DNA from: a virus
DNA length: 28,258 nucleotides
Direction: 5' to 3' (one strand)
Virus record (IMG/VR): IMGVR_UViG_3300035698_006258
Span: 1 to 28,258 of that record
Shown: piece after piece, positions 7,745 through 14,009 of the stretch
How the letters are laid out: every line of letters begins with the position of its first letter
How positions within the stretch are numbered: position 1 is the stretch's first letter
The notes under the pieces: generated by a model
Told to the model about the DNA's origin: nothing
What the model saw: the letters and a program-made list of their open reading frames with translations, nothing else
The model's database searches: none
Position numbers and translations under genes: made by a program

Positions 7745-8194
7745 ATGGCAATAAAAACGACTACCTATGACAGCATCATATTACTAAAGGACACAGATTT
7801 GACAGTACCAGAGAAGATGTTGTATCTTTACATATGTGATATTTGCAGTTGGAAGAAGGCAAGGTTTACACGCAAATACGATAACATTCAAGAAGATTTA
7901 GCCATGCCGAAGTCAACTCTTAAGAAGTATTTGAAAACGTTGGTTGATAAGGGTTTTATTTATAAGGTTGTTCACCACATGAATTATGGTGGCTCTACAC
8001 CTTACAAGTCTGCATTCATCTATCCTCTTAAATTCCACAAAGAATTATTCGAACAGAAGAAGATTGACCAAATTACAGACAACACAATAGCAGAACTTCA
8101 AGGCATCCAAGATACAACAAAGAACGGAACACAGAAAATGATTGACACGTTGTTGAAAATAAAAGAAGATAACAAAGTGAAAGAGGTTGCGTAA
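7745..8194 (+). CDS. Winged-helix DNA-binding protein, first of a tandem pair
   Basis: 149 residues with AAAGGAGG about 5 bases before the ATG. Residues about 18-80 look like a winged helix-turn-helix: a hydrophobic helix (LTVPEKMLYLYICDICSW), then NIQEDLAMPKSTLKKYLKTL with KGFIYKVV as the wing. The C-terminal half is Gln/Lys-rich and probably helical. The pattern resembles helix-turn-helix domains at the N-terminus of phage replication initiators and of MarR-like regulators. First gene behind the early promoter and its operator, so either an autoregulator or a replication-initiation protein. Its stop overlaps the start of the next gene (TAATG), and that gene has a similar fold. Confidence 0.65.
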   Translation: MAIKTTTYDSIILLKDTDLTVPEKMLYLYICDICSWKKARFTRKYDNIQEDLAMPKSTLKKYLKTLVDKGFIYKVVHHMNYGGSTPYKSAFIYPLKFHKELFEQKKIDQITDNTIAELQGIQDTTKNGTQKMIDTLLKIKEDNKVKEVA

Positions 8195-8490
8195 TGTCAT
8201 TTGAAAGTATTATCACAATACCAAATATGCTCTTAAGGGGCGACAAGTTTAACGGGACACATATTAAAGTATATGCATATGTTCTTGAACAAGCATATCT
8301 TGAACAAAACGAATATGCTTCTTTTAGTAATTCACAAATAGGCGAACACATTAATCGCAAACCAAAAACCGTAAGTAACGCAATTAATCACCTTGTTAAA
8401 AAAGGTGTATTCGGCTACAAAAGAAAACACGATGGCGATAGAGTTTTATATATAAAAAGTATGGTCGCTGTAGGTGAAGTTTTTGGTTAA
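8194..8490 (+). CDS. Winged-helix DNA-binding protein, second of a tandem pair
   Basis: 98 residues, ATG overlapping the previous stop by one base, so translation is coupled; AGAGG lies just upstream. The fold pattern mirrors its neighbour: FNGTHIKVYAYVLEQAYLEQ (helix 1), FSNSQIGEHINRKPKTVSNA (helix-turn-helix), INHLVKKGVFGYKRK (recognition end and wing). It lacks the long C-terminal tail of the first protein. The pair probably arose by duplication and could act as a heterodimer or as two regulators with different targets. No specific family can be named; transcriptional regulation or replication initiation are the leading options. Confidence 0.65.
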   Translation: MSFESIITIPNMLLRGDKFNGTHIKVYAYVLEQAYLEQNEYASFSNSQIGEHINRKPKTVSNAINHLVKKGVFGYKRKHDGDRVLYIKSMVAVGEVFG

Positions 8491-8544
8491 ATAATTTAAA
8501 AGGCGCTGATGGCTACATACATAAGAAAAACCTGGAAAATCACT

Positions 8545-8602
8545 GAAGATGGGGCGAATACCTAGCGGGTCACCGTATACCAGAAGAGCCTGCCCCATCT
8601 TC
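8545..8602 (+). other. Long-range inverted repeat, possible structured RNA
   Basis: GAAGATGGGGC (8545-8555) and GCCCCATCTTC (8592-8602) are perfectly complementary over 11 bases, with possible G-U pairs at both ends and a 36-base loop. No U-tract follows, so it is not a standard terminator. It is the main feature of the roughly 280-base gap between the winged-helix genes and the MORN-like cluster. Confidence 0.55.
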
Positions 8603-8769
8603 GCTTCTCATTCTTAAGAAAATAATTCACAACTTCTAAAATCTAAGAATAAAAATCCCGACCAATGACACATAAACATAGAAAATCAAAGTGAATGTTC
8701 GATAGGGATAGTTGGCATGGTAAACGCTATATAAAGGGTATGAACGCAAACAAAATAGGAGAAGATAAA

Positions 8770-9042
8770 ATGAGCGTTGAAGTAACAAAAATAGTAAAGC
8801 ATTATGGCGACGATAATGAACTACACAGAAAAGGAGGGAGCGCTTTACAAGAGTATGTGAATGATATCTTGTCTAAAGAGGAGTGGTATACACACGGAAG
8901 GCTCTGTAAACGAAAAATTTACAATGGCGAAGGAAAGCTACGGCATATGTCGATACACTTTAAAGAACGTAGGAACGATACGGGACTTGATGCCCAAGGA
9001 TACATGGTTTACACATACTACAAATCAAAGTCTTTCAAATAA
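8770..9042 (+). CDS. MORN-like repeat protein, divergent
   Basis: 90 residues from the third in-frame ATG, chosen because AGGAGA lies 7 bases upstream; an ATG at 8695 would add 25 residues without a ribosome site. Two degenerate copies of the cluster motif are visible, DNELHRKGGSALQ and EWYTHGRL, with the rest basic and aromatic (GYMVYTYYKSKSFK). Compared with its two downstream relatives the HR-x-DGPA core is worn (HRKGGSA). Function unknown; membership of the cluster is inferred from the motif and adjacency. Confidence 0.55.
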   Translation: MSVEVTKIVKHYGDDNELHRKGGSALQEYVNDILSKEEWYTHGRLCKRKIYNGEGKLRHMSIHFKERRNDTGLDAQGYMVYTYYKSKSFK

Positions 9043-9052
9043 GGAGAATCTA

Positions 9053-9265
9053 ATGGATACCAACGCAAACAAAAAATGGTTCAAAGATGGATTACGACAC
9101 AGAGATGGTGGATACCCTGCATGCATATATGGTAACGGCGATAAATATTGGTATGTAGATGGACTGTTACATAGAGAAGATGGTCCAGCTATTGAACTTG
9201 ATAACGGTTATAAAGAATGGCGTTTGAATGGCGTTCTTCAAAAGGCAACAAAGGGAGATGAGTAA
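9053..9265 (+). CDS. MORN-like W-x-x-DG-x-x-HR-x-DGPA repeat protein
   Basis: 70 residues, ATG with AAGGAGA about 6 bases upstream, 10 bases after the previous stop. Three repeat units are visible: KKWFKDGLRHRDGGYPA, KYWYVDGLLHREDGPAIE and KEWRLNGVLQ. The pattern resembles MORN-2-type repeats seen in many small phage and bacterial proteins, usually forming beta-hairpins. No catalytic residues are evident, so a binding or scaffold role is more likely than enzymatic. Larger annotated spans of this frame that start at 8861 would run through the previous gene and are not supported. Confidence 0.65.
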   Translation: MDTNANKKWFKDGLRHRDGGYPACIYGNGDKYWYVDGLLHREDGPAIELDNGYKEWRLNGVLQKATKGDE

Positions 9266-9266
9266 G

Positions 9267-9410
9267 ATGAGCGATACAGGAACATCACTAATAACTACAT
9301 GGTTGTTTTGGATTAGTATGTTATTGATATGGAATAGTTACATACTAGAAAAGAAACTTGATAAGATTATAGAAAACACTACACCAACCCAAATAACACA
9401 GGAGAAGTAG
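9267..9410 (+). CDS. Small single-pass membrane protein
   Basis: 47 residues. The ATG at 9267 is chosen because AAGGGAG lies about 9 bases upstream; the ATG at 9258 is too close to that site. Residues about 8-24 form a transmembrane helix (ITTWLFWISMLLIWNSYIL), followed by a short charged amphipathic tail (EKKLDKIIEN). The start is directly behind the preceding stop, so it is co-translated with the MORN-like gene. Not recognised; small membrane proteins in early phage regions can be superinfection-exclusion or lysis-control factors, but nothing here decides that. Confidence 0.6.
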   Translation: MSDTGTSLITTWLFWISMLLIWNSYILEKKLDKIIENTTPTQITQEK

Positions 9411-9411
9411 A

Positions 9412-9501
9412 ATGTATATTAGCGAACAGGCTGTGGGTTTTATTATGCACAGGTTAAACAGATGTTCGATTACTACACTGTGTCAGAAGCGTTGGGGCTA
9501 G
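9412..9501 (+). CDS. Putative 29-residue peptide
   Basis: An ATG with GGAGAAG about 5 bases upstream opens a frame that begins MYISEQAVGFIMHRLN and ends in a tag stop ten bases before the next gene start. The peptide is short and partly basic. It has a proper ribosome site and fits between genes without overlap, which is why it is listed; it could also be a leader that couples translation to the next gene. No family recognised. Confidence 0.35.
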   Translation: MYISEQAVGFIMHRLNRCSITTLCQKRWG

Positions 9502-9511
9502 AGGAGGATGT

Positions 9512-10144
9512 ATGTTAAGCGTGTTAGAATATATTAAGGGTAGATTTAGGTATTGGTTTAAGATGAATGGGTGTAGGATATTATCTAACGGAACTAGAAA
9601 ATGGTATTTTAACGGCAACGCACACAGAGAAGATGGACCGGCTAAAGAATTTATAGATGGCGCAAAAGAATGGTATATAAATGGACAATTACATAGATTA
9701 GATGGCCCGGCCAGAATACAATCGTCCGGCGTCATAGAATGGTGGATAAGTGACAGATCATTTGAATCACAAGAAGGACACAGACAAGAGATGCAACGTA
9801 GGCGACGAACTGATTCACCAAACTTCGATACAAGTAATCTATGGACGAGTGAAGTAGACCATAGTGAACTAACGGGTTTAGACTTTAGAGATAGTGATCC
9901 CAGATATTTATCCAATCCACGCCAGCCTAATAGAAGCCGAAATGACGAATATGGTGATACAATACAAACAAGAGAATTCACATTTGCGTGTAATCATTGC
10001 GGTAGAGCTACAGTAGTTACAGTTCCTAATATCCCACCACCTAATTGCAAAGTATCAGACGGGCATATAGAAGAGATGAAAGAATTAAACAAAGAGTTAC
10101 CACCATATAACGCTGACAATAGTATAGCTGAGCTAGAGTTGTAA
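9512..10144 (+). CDS. MORN-like repeat protein with C-terminal zinc-binding motif
   Basis: 210 residues with GAGGAGG just upstream of the ATG. Residues about 28-85 hold three repeats of the cluster motif: RKWYFNGNAHREDGPAKE, KEWYINGQLHRLDGPARI and IEWWISD. The middle (about 90-150) is Ser/Asp/Arg-rich and likely disordered. Near residues 160-185 a Cys cluster, CNHCGRATVVTVPNIPPPNC, could bind one zinc. The final residues NSIAELEL resemble the C-terminus NSIDELEL of the unrelated small protein at 13755-14009. The zinc knuckle may allow nucleic-acid or protein binding. Function unknown. Confidence 0.65.
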   Translation: MLSVLEYIKGRFRYWFKMNGCRILSNGTRKWYFNGNAHREDGPAKEFIDGAKEWYINGQLHRLDGPARIQSSGVIEWWISDRSFESQEGHRQEMQRRRRTDSPNFDTSNLWTSEVDHSELTGLDFRDSDPRYLSNPRQPNRSRNDEYGDTIQTREFTFACNHCGRATVVTVPNIPPPNCKVSDGHIEEMKELNKELPPYNADNSIAELEL

Positions 10145-10162
10145 AATAAATAAAGAAAACAC

Positions 10163-10191
10163 TTGACAGTTAAGTAACTATGTGCTATGAT
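10163..10191 (+). promoter_or_regulatory. Consensus sigma-70 promoter with ideal spacing
   Basis: TTGACA (10163-10168) and TATGAT (10186-10191) are separated by exactly 17 bases. The predicted start point, about 7 bases after the -10 box, coincides with the ATG at 10198. It sits in the gap after the zinc-finger MORN-like gene and probably drives the second half of the accessory operon. Confidence 0.8.
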
Positions 10192-10197
10192 AGGTGT

Positions 10198-10383
10198 ATG
10201 AAGATTAAGAAACAATTGAATATAAGTTGTCCCAAATGCGGAGAAGATTTGAGCGAATGTTTTATAACCTCCGTTGCGGCACAGATTTGGAGAAGGAAGT
10301 CTAAAGGCAGAACGTTATCACCTGAAGATGCAAGAGCTATGCAAGAGAAGAGTGCAGAATCTAGGCGTAAAAATAAGGAGTAG
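10198..10383 (+). CDS. Small zinc-finger-like protein, probably leaderless
   Basis: 61 residues, MKIKKQLNISCPKCGEDLSE at the N-terminus with a CPKC pair and a further Cys; the C-terminal half is Lys/Arg-rich and helical (SPEDARAMQEKSAESRRKNK). One zinc-ribbon-like half-site plus a basic tail suggests a DNA- or RNA-binding accessory protein. The ATG falls where the strong promoter should begin its transcript, and no ribosome site precedes it, so translation may be from a leaderless mRNA. An upstream ATG at 10180 lies within the promoter and would be untranscribed. Confidence 0.6.
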   Translation: MKIKKQLNISCPKCGEDLSECFITSVAAQIWRRKSKGRTLSPEDARAMQEKSAESRRKNKE

Positions 10384-10580
10384 AAATATTGCGTTGTATA
10401 TGTTATCCTTAGCAACAACGTTATGACGAAGTGGGAACGACATGTGTTATATTCATGTCGGAGGAAAAGCGTCATATGCCGTAATGGATGGCAATTAATC
10501 AGAAGGAGTGATAAAGTTTGAATTCAGCAATCAAACCAATTTTTATACTTGGACTACAAATCAAACTGTTCGCTTAAAAT
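10384..10580 (+). other. 197-base gap with two small hairpins
   Basis: CGACATG (10438-10444) pairs with CATGTCG (10454-10460) around a 9-base loop, and CGTTGT (10392-10397) can pair with ACAACG (10415-10420). An AAGGAG ribosome site near 10503 precedes a TTG-started 19-codon frame (10518-10577). I do not see a credible protein here; an untranslated leader or small RNA is possible. Confidence 0.4.
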
Positions 10581-10721
10581 ATGGATACTATAGCAAAACT
10601 TAAAAAACACAAAAAAGAGTTGGAAGCTCTTATTGTAACAGATACACCAAAAAGATATAATAGGATGACACTGTGGCAAATAGAACGTTTAGAATCAATC
10701 ATCAAAGAAATGGAGAAATAA
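10581..10721 (+). CDS. Short helical protein of unknown function
   Basis: 46 residues, ATG start, no clear ribosome site. The sequence is one long charged helix in two parts (IAKLKKHKKELEALIV and MTLWQIERLESIIKEMEK), consistent with a helical hairpin or coiled coil. The gene ends two bases before the GTG of the next gene, whose ribosome site (GGAG) lies in its last codons, so the two are probably coupled. Not recognised. Confidence 0.5.
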   Translation: MDTIAKLKKHKKELEALIVTDTPKRYNRMTLWQIERLESIIKEMEK

Positions 10722-10722
10722 A

Positions 10723-11046
10723 GTGCATTTAGAATTACTAAAAACCAAAGATAACTGCTACAAGATAATTAGTCAGCATAACGGTCGGCATCCTGCATTG
10801 AAACACCTTGCTACTCTGTTGTCTGAAAGTAATAAGTTCGCAGATGTAAAGATTGGAATCTATAGTATTCCACCTAATTCATTTCAGGCTTTTAAGAGTG
10901 TATATTCATATATTTCAAACAGAGTTGAGAAAATGGGAAAAGTTAAGTTTTATAAATTTATCAAAGGACAGAAACAATTAGCTCCACAGAAGAAGGTTGA
11001 GTGGAATTCTGCTGATGATGAGTTGAAGGATTTGTTCGAAGAATAA
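10723..11046 (+). CDS. Hypothetical protein
   Basis: 107 residues starting at GTG, with GGAG about 7 bases upstream. Mixed alpha/beta character: an N-terminal region with DNCYKIISQHNGRHPALKHL, a helix with FQAFKSVYSYISNRVEKMG, and an acidic end (NSADDELKDLFEE). The acidic C-terminal tail resembles protein-interaction tails of phage recombination or replication accessory proteins, but there is no motif to confirm this. It directly precedes an HNH nuclease with one base between stop and start, so the pair may act together. Confidence 0.55.
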   Translation: MHLELLKTKDNCYKIISQHNGRHPALKHLATLLSESNKFADVKIGIYSIPPNSFQAFKSVYSYISNRVEKMGKVKFYKFIKGQKQLAPQKKVEWNSADDELKDLFEE

Positions 11047-11047
11047 T

Positions 11048-11371
11048 ATGCCAACAGAAGCTAAACAGAAATTGATAGATTGGACGACCGCTGTTAAAGA
11101 ACGTGACGGTTACAAATGCCAAATCTGCGGAGAAACCAAACAACCAAACGCTCACCACGTAGTAGATAAGAAATTCAAAGAATTTAAGTTCGATATTGTT
11201 AATGGAATTACACTCTGCGCCGGGCACCATAAGTTCAAATTCCTTTCAGCCCACCTCAATCCCCTATGGTTTATGCTTTGGTATGAGGCTACCTATACTA
11301 AACGATATGCCTATTTACAGTATAAAATCATGGACAAAATGAAGGAAATACAGTTGGCTAAAAATAAGTGA
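11048..11371 (+). CDS. HNH endonuclease-like protein
   Basis: 107 residues. The HNH core is clear: RDGYKCQICG (zinc Cys pair, residues 24 and 27), NAHHVV (catalytic-type His pair at 36-37), VNGITLCAGHHK (Asn 52, Cys 57, His 60-61). Structural zinc would be held by the CxxC and the CxxH ends. The last 40 residues are aromatic and basic (WFMLWYEATYTKRYAYLQYK). It cleaves or nicks DNA in other family members, acting in recombination, packaging or as a homing nuclease. Here it lies in the early operon away from the terminase, so a packaging role is less likely. Start at the first ATG after the previous stop. Confidence 0.8.
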   Translation: MPTEAKQKLIDWTTAVKERDGYKCQICGETKQPNAHHVVDKKFKEFKFDIVNGITLCAGHHKFKFLSAHLNPLWFMLWYEATYTKRYAYLQYKIMDKMKEIQLAKNK

Positions 11372-11400
11372 AAATAAAAGAAGGAGATTTGAAAGTTTTG

Positions 11401-11450
11401 TTGAATAATATAAACATGAAAACGAAAACGAAAACGAAAACATTATTCAA
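11401..11450 (+). repeat. Hairpin enclosing four GAAAAC repeats
   Basis: TTGAATAAT (11401-11409) and ATTATTCAA (11442-11450) form a perfect 9-base inverted repeat. Its loop contains GAAAAC four times in tandem (11418-11441). It lies in the gap before the gene at 11473, whose GGAGG ribosome site begins 11 bases after the stem. An in-frame reading would give a Lys-Thr repeat peptide, but I see no matching ribosome site. Confidence 0.7.
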
Positions 11451-11472
11451 TAACAAAACAGGAGGAAGGAAA

Positions 11473-11670
11473 ATGAGTGAGTTCAAAGAGTATGAAGGTA
11501 ACAGTGAAGAAACAGCAAAAGAGTGGAATGATAGATGGGATTTAAACTTCTCAAAATTCGCAGATAAATGGAGCGAAACATCTCTTGAGAAGAAACAAGA
11601 GATTATGCTAAAGATTGGTAAGAAGCTTAAAAAAGAAGATAAGCTTAAGTCATTATTCAACAGGAGTTAA
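11473..11670 (+). CDS. Small acidic/basic helical protein
   Basis: 65 residues from the ATG preceded by GGAGG at 7 bases; an upstream GTG-started frame would run through the repeat hairpin and is not favoured. The N-terminal part is acidic (MSEFKEYEGNSEETAKEWND), the C-terminal part Lys-rich and helical (LEKKQEIMLKIGKKLKKEDK). Not recognised. It precedes the PD-(D/E)XK nuclease by 4 bases, with that gene's ribosome site overlapping its end. Confidence 0.6.
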   Translation: MSEFKEYEGNSEETAKEWNDRWDLNFSKFADKWSETSLEKKQEIMLKIGKKLKKEDKLKSLFNRS

Positions 11671-11674
11671 GATA

Positions 11675-12172
11675 ATGGACTTTAAAGAATTAAAAACTAC
11701 AAAGAAAGGGGACGTAGGAGAATACATCGTAAAAGAATTCCTGTTGTCTAAAGAGTATGCTATATATAAATCAGAAGAGGAAGATTCAGGTCACCTAATT
11801 GACTTCATCGCTGTAAAAGATTCTAAAGCATTTGCCATTGATGTAAAAACAAAGCCTAAAAGAGAAAAGTATGAGGACACAGGCTTTGACCTAGCTGACT
11901 TTAAGAAATATCAGAAGCTAAACGAATCAATCCAAGTAATATTGGTGTTCGTAGATGAAAAGAAGAAAGAAGTATATGGTAATTCACTTGATAAATTAAC
12001 AGTAGGTATTCAGGTAGCAGGGAAAGTGTATCCGTCAATAGAAGATGCTACCAAGGTGTCGGTTATATACTTCCCACTTGAACGCATGACAGTATACAAG
12101 AAGCTAACCGACGAAGAGTGTAAGAATATGTCTGAGTTGAGTGGTAGAAACGAAATATACGATAAGGAATAA
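11675..12172 (+). CDS. PD-(D/E)XK nuclease-like protein
   Basis: 165 residues, ATG with AGGAG 8 bases upstream. The restriction-endonuclease fold signature is visible: an N-terminal helix with Glu 16 (GDVGEYIVKEFLLSK), Asp 43 in LIDFIAV, and Asp 56-Val-Lys 58 in AIDVKTK, followed by a typical helix (FDLADFKKYQKL). This matches Holliday-junction resolvase-like and phage exonuclease-like members of the superfamily; a role in recombination or DNA processing is most likely, although a restriction partner for the methyltransferase 2.3 kb away cannot be ruled out. The C-terminal 40 residues are extra (DEECKNMSEL) and of unknown role. Confidence 0.7.
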   Translation: MDFKELKTTKKGDVGEYIVKEFLLSKEYAIYKSEEEDSGHLIDFIAVKDSKAFAIDVKTKPKREKYEDTGFDLADFKKYQKLNESIQVILVFVDEKKKEVYGNSLDKLTVGIQVAGKVYPSIEDATKVSVIYFPLERMTVYKKLTDEECKNMSELSGRNEIYDKE

Positions 12173-12174
12173 CC

Positions 12175-12258
12175 ATGAAAAAGCCATTGAAGCAAAAGAA
12201 AAATTGGGAAAAGATTTGGTCGCCAGAAGAAATAGATAGGAGAATAAATGAAAGATAA
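12175..12258 (+). CDS. Putative 27-residue basic peptide
   Basis: ATG two bases after the preceding stop with AAGGA about 6 bases upstream. The peptide begins MKKPLKQKKNWEKIWSPEE and ends basic. It overlaps the next start by 11 bases and its coding sequence holds the next gene's AGGAGA site, so it may serve mainly for translational coupling. No family recognised. Confidence 0.4.
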   Translation: MKKPLKQKKNWEKIWSPEEIDRRINER

Positions 12259-12517
12259 ATTACACGTAAAGGTTCCGAAAGAAGTATCGGTGGTGGATGA
12301 CCTGATGTTGCTGGACTGGATGACACGTAAGGTTGCGAAAGCCCTAGAACCGGCATACTATAAGTGGAGCTACAAAATGGACATGCTTATTCTTTATGGT
12401 GATGATAATGGACATAAGAAAAAAAAGCTAGATGAACTGCTAGAACGTGATATAAAAAAGATTCTGGAAAAAAGTAAGGAAGAGAATGAACGCACAGCAC
12501 CAAACAAAAACGATTGA
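12248..12517 (+). CDS. Hypothetical helical protein
   Basis: 89 residues, ATG with AGGAGA about 4 bases upstream. N-terminal KLHVKVPKEVSVVDDLMLLD suggests a short strand then helices; the centre holds aromatic residues (AYYKWSYKMDMLILYGDD) and the C-terminus is Lys/Glu-rich coiled-coil-like (KKLDELLERDIKKILEKSK). The gene overlaps the next by 32 bases. No motif allows a functional call. Confidence 0.55.
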   Translation: MKDKLHVKVPKEVSVVDDLMLLDWMTRKVAKALEPAYYKWSYKMDMLILYGDDNGHKKKKLDELLERDIKKILEKSKEENERTAPNKND

Positions 12518-12803
12518 ACTAAACGGTGAAGAAGTGGAAATCGATATGAACATGATTCCACTGATAACCGTTCTTAATCGCTATGGTATCAAAACATTAA
12601 ACTGCTGTCAAGGAACGGGTAGAGGATACATTGCTATAGACCTTGATAATGTAGATGTATGGTCAGGCTTAGTTAATAAAAAACATAGTCTATCATTCAA
12701 TCTCAGGTTCCCTACCAAAAAGGCTATTGAAGCAGGCGGTGTTTTAGATGAGGATTGGAAGTGGAAAGAAGTAGATGGTAAATGGATTAAGGAGAAAATA
12801 TGA
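12486..12803 (+). CDS. Conserved-looking phage hypothetical protein
   Basis: 105 residues, ATG with AAGGAAGAG just upstream. An N-terminal strand pair (TIELNGEEVEIDMNMIPLI), then ITVLNRYGIKTLNCCQG, then GYIAIDLDN. The pattern of a short helix followed by G-[IF]-KT-x-x-SCQG-like residues is familiar from small phage proteins of unknown function; the Cys-Cys pair replaces the more usual Ser-Cys. It overlaps genes on both sides, by 32 bases and by 4 bases (ATGA). Function unknown. Confidence 0.55.
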   Translation: MNAQHQTKTIELNGEEVEIDMNMIPLITVLNRYGIKTLNCCQGTGRGYIAIDLDNVDVWSGLVNKKHSLSFNLRFPTKKAIEAGGVLDEDWKWKEVDGKWIKEKI

Positions 12804-12970
12804 GTAAGAAAAAGATATGGATAAAGTTAAGGTTTGACACAGAGTTTTCAATTTTTATGGGGTTTGGTTTTAACACTAAGATTAAGGCTGGAGCTATATT
12901 ACGAGTGAAAGAAAAAAGAGGTAATGGGTTAATTGAAAGTGGAGTGGCTTCCTTATTCCGCATAAATTAG
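12800..12970 (+). CDS. Small basic protein
   Basis: 56 residues; the ATG overlaps the previous stop as ATGA, with GGAG 5-8 bases upstream. Begins MSKKKIWIKLRFDTEFSIFM and continues with Gly-rich and Lys/Arg-rich strands (FNTKIKAGAILRVKEKRG), suggesting a small beta-barrel-like fold. Not recognised. The tight coupling and ribosome site make it a likely gene although it is short. Confidence 0.55.
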   Translation: MSKKKIWIKLRFDTEFSIFMGFGFNTKIKAGAILRVKEKRGNGLIESGVASLFRIN

Positions 12971-12992
12971 TATTACCAGATAAGGAGAAGAA

Positions 12993-13184
12993 ATGAGCCT
13001 TGCCTTAATAGAAGCACTTGAAGAATTAGATAAAGTAAAGCATAAATATAAAGTATGCAGGGAAGAGCTTCAAAAGAACATTGAGTGGTTTGATTCGCAT
13101 CCTACAGGAACAGCACCAAAGAAGGTAGCGAAGATAATCAAGCAGAGGTTAAAGGAATTAGATGAAGAAGAAACAAATAACTAA
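12993..13184 (+). CDS. Small helical protein
   Basis: 63 residues with AAGGAGAAG before the ATG. Mostly helical and charged: LIEALEELDKVKHKYKVCRE then a linker with HPTGTAPKK and a second helix (VAKIIKQRLKELDEEE). Looks like a helical hairpin. Its last 23 bases overlap the next small gene. Not recognised. Confidence 0.55.
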   Translation: MSLALIEALEELDKVKHKYKVCREELQKNIEWFDSHPTGTAPKKVAKIIKQRLKELDEEETNN

Positions 13185-13284
13185 ACCTAAAAAACAAGCC
13201 GGTAAAGGAGATAAACCTAGAAAAGTAAACAAAAATAAATGGGATAACAATTACGATTCAATTAAATGGAGATCCAAGAAATGA
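13162..13284 (+). CDS. Very basic 40-residue protein
   Basis: ATG with AAGGA 5 bases upstream. More than a third of residues are Lys or Arg (MKKKQITKPKKQAGKGDKPR), with a C-terminal WDNNYDSIKW segment. Such composition suggests nucleic-acid contact. It overlaps genes on both sides (23 bases upstream, 4 bases downstream), as do others in this array. Not recognised. Confidence 0.45.
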   Translation: MKKKQITKPKKQAGKGDKPRKVNKNKWDNNYDSIKWRSKK

Positions 13285-13496
13285 GTGAAACAGGTATAGA
13301 TAGTGTCACACCAGGAGAAAAGGGCGCAGTTCAAAAATTACAAAAACTAATCAAGAAATATAAACGAATACGAGATAGACTTGGTCCTAACGATAGACTA
13401 TCAGATGGAGCAACAACATATGAAATCATGAACATCAAAATTAAAGGACTAGAACAAGATTTACAAGCAGAATTAAGAAGAGGCACAATACTTTAA
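13281..13496 (+). CDS. Small helical protein of the junction-repeat array, first member
   Basis: 71 residues. The ATG at 13281 is preferred to the one at 13266 because GGAG lies about 9 bases before it and because later genes in the array have the same layout. Sequence: short N-terminus (MSETGIDSVTPGEKGAVQKL) then a long charged helix (QKLIKKYKRIRDRLG) and a second helix. It ends in LRRGTIL; the DNA coding this end (AAGAGGCACAATAC) recurs exactly at the end of the next gene. Function unknown. Confidence 0.55.
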   Translation: MSETGIDSVTPGEKGAVQKLQKLIKKYKRIRDRLGPNDRLSDGATTYEIMNIKIKGLEQDLQAELRRGTIL

Positions 13497-13517
13497 AATG
13501 ATATGGGGGAATAAGAA

Positions 13518-13736
13518 ATGAGCGAAATACAGAACATACAGGATACCATAGATGAACTGTATATCAGCTTAACGAAGCCAAATAAGGACTATCCAAATAA
13601 CACATACTTTAGAGAATATAAAGAGTTCGATAATACAGAAGATTCTATAAAAGCAATAATCACTAAAGTAAAAGATACACATATAGCAATTAGCCACTAC
13701 ATAAGCTTTAGTAAAATAAGAGGCACAATACGATAA
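13518..13736 (+). CDS. Small protein of the junction-repeat array, second member
   Basis: 72 residues with a GGGGGAA ribosome site about 10 bases upstream. Sequence starts MSEIQNIQDTIDELYISL and ends SKIRGTIR, the last residues coded by the same 14 bases as the end of the preceding gene. Central part is acidic and aromatic (YFREYKEFDNTEDSIKAI). Apart from the ends I see no convincing similarity to its neighbour. Function unknown. Confidence 0.55.
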   Translation: MSEIQNIQDTIDELYISLTKPNKDYPNNTYFREYKEFDNTEDSIKAIITKVKDTHIAISHYISFSKIRGTIR

Positions 13737-13754
13737 CATTAAATGGGGGAAGAA

Positions 13755-14009
13755 ATGATGAAGAACATAAGAGTTAAAGCTAGTTATTATTCAGAAGAAC
13801 AAAAGATTCGTGACTGTGTATCTTTTGAGTGCGAATCTATCACAATCGCAAATGTATTAGCATCTGCGTTAAAGGGTGTTCATAGATATCAAGCACAAGA
13901 AGGCGGTGAACGTATAGTATATGACTTGATAACACTACGAATTATAGGCGATGGCAAAAATACAGTAGTGTATGATGTTGTTAATAGCATAGATGAACTT
14001 GAGCTGTAA
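13755..14009 (+). CDS. Small alpha/beta protein of the junction-repeat array
   Basis: 84 residues. The ATG at 13755 (or 13758) is preferred because the GGGGGA ribosome site would otherwise lie inside the gene that starts at 13743. Alternating strands and a helix: IRVKASYYSEEQKIRDCVSF, then ITIANVLASALKGVHRY, then IVYDLITLRIIGDG. The C-terminus NSIDELEL nearly repeats that of the MORN-like protein ending at 10144. Function unknown. Confidence 0.55.
   Translation: MMKNIRVKASYYSEEQKIRDCVSFECESITIANVLASALKGVHRYQAQEGGERIVYDLITLRIIGDGKNTVVYDVVNSIDELEL

Noticed and set aside
8549-8617. 22-codon frame within the hairpin
   Set aside because: ATG lacks a ribosome site and the reading lies almost wholly within the inverted repeat and its loop; chance frame more likely.
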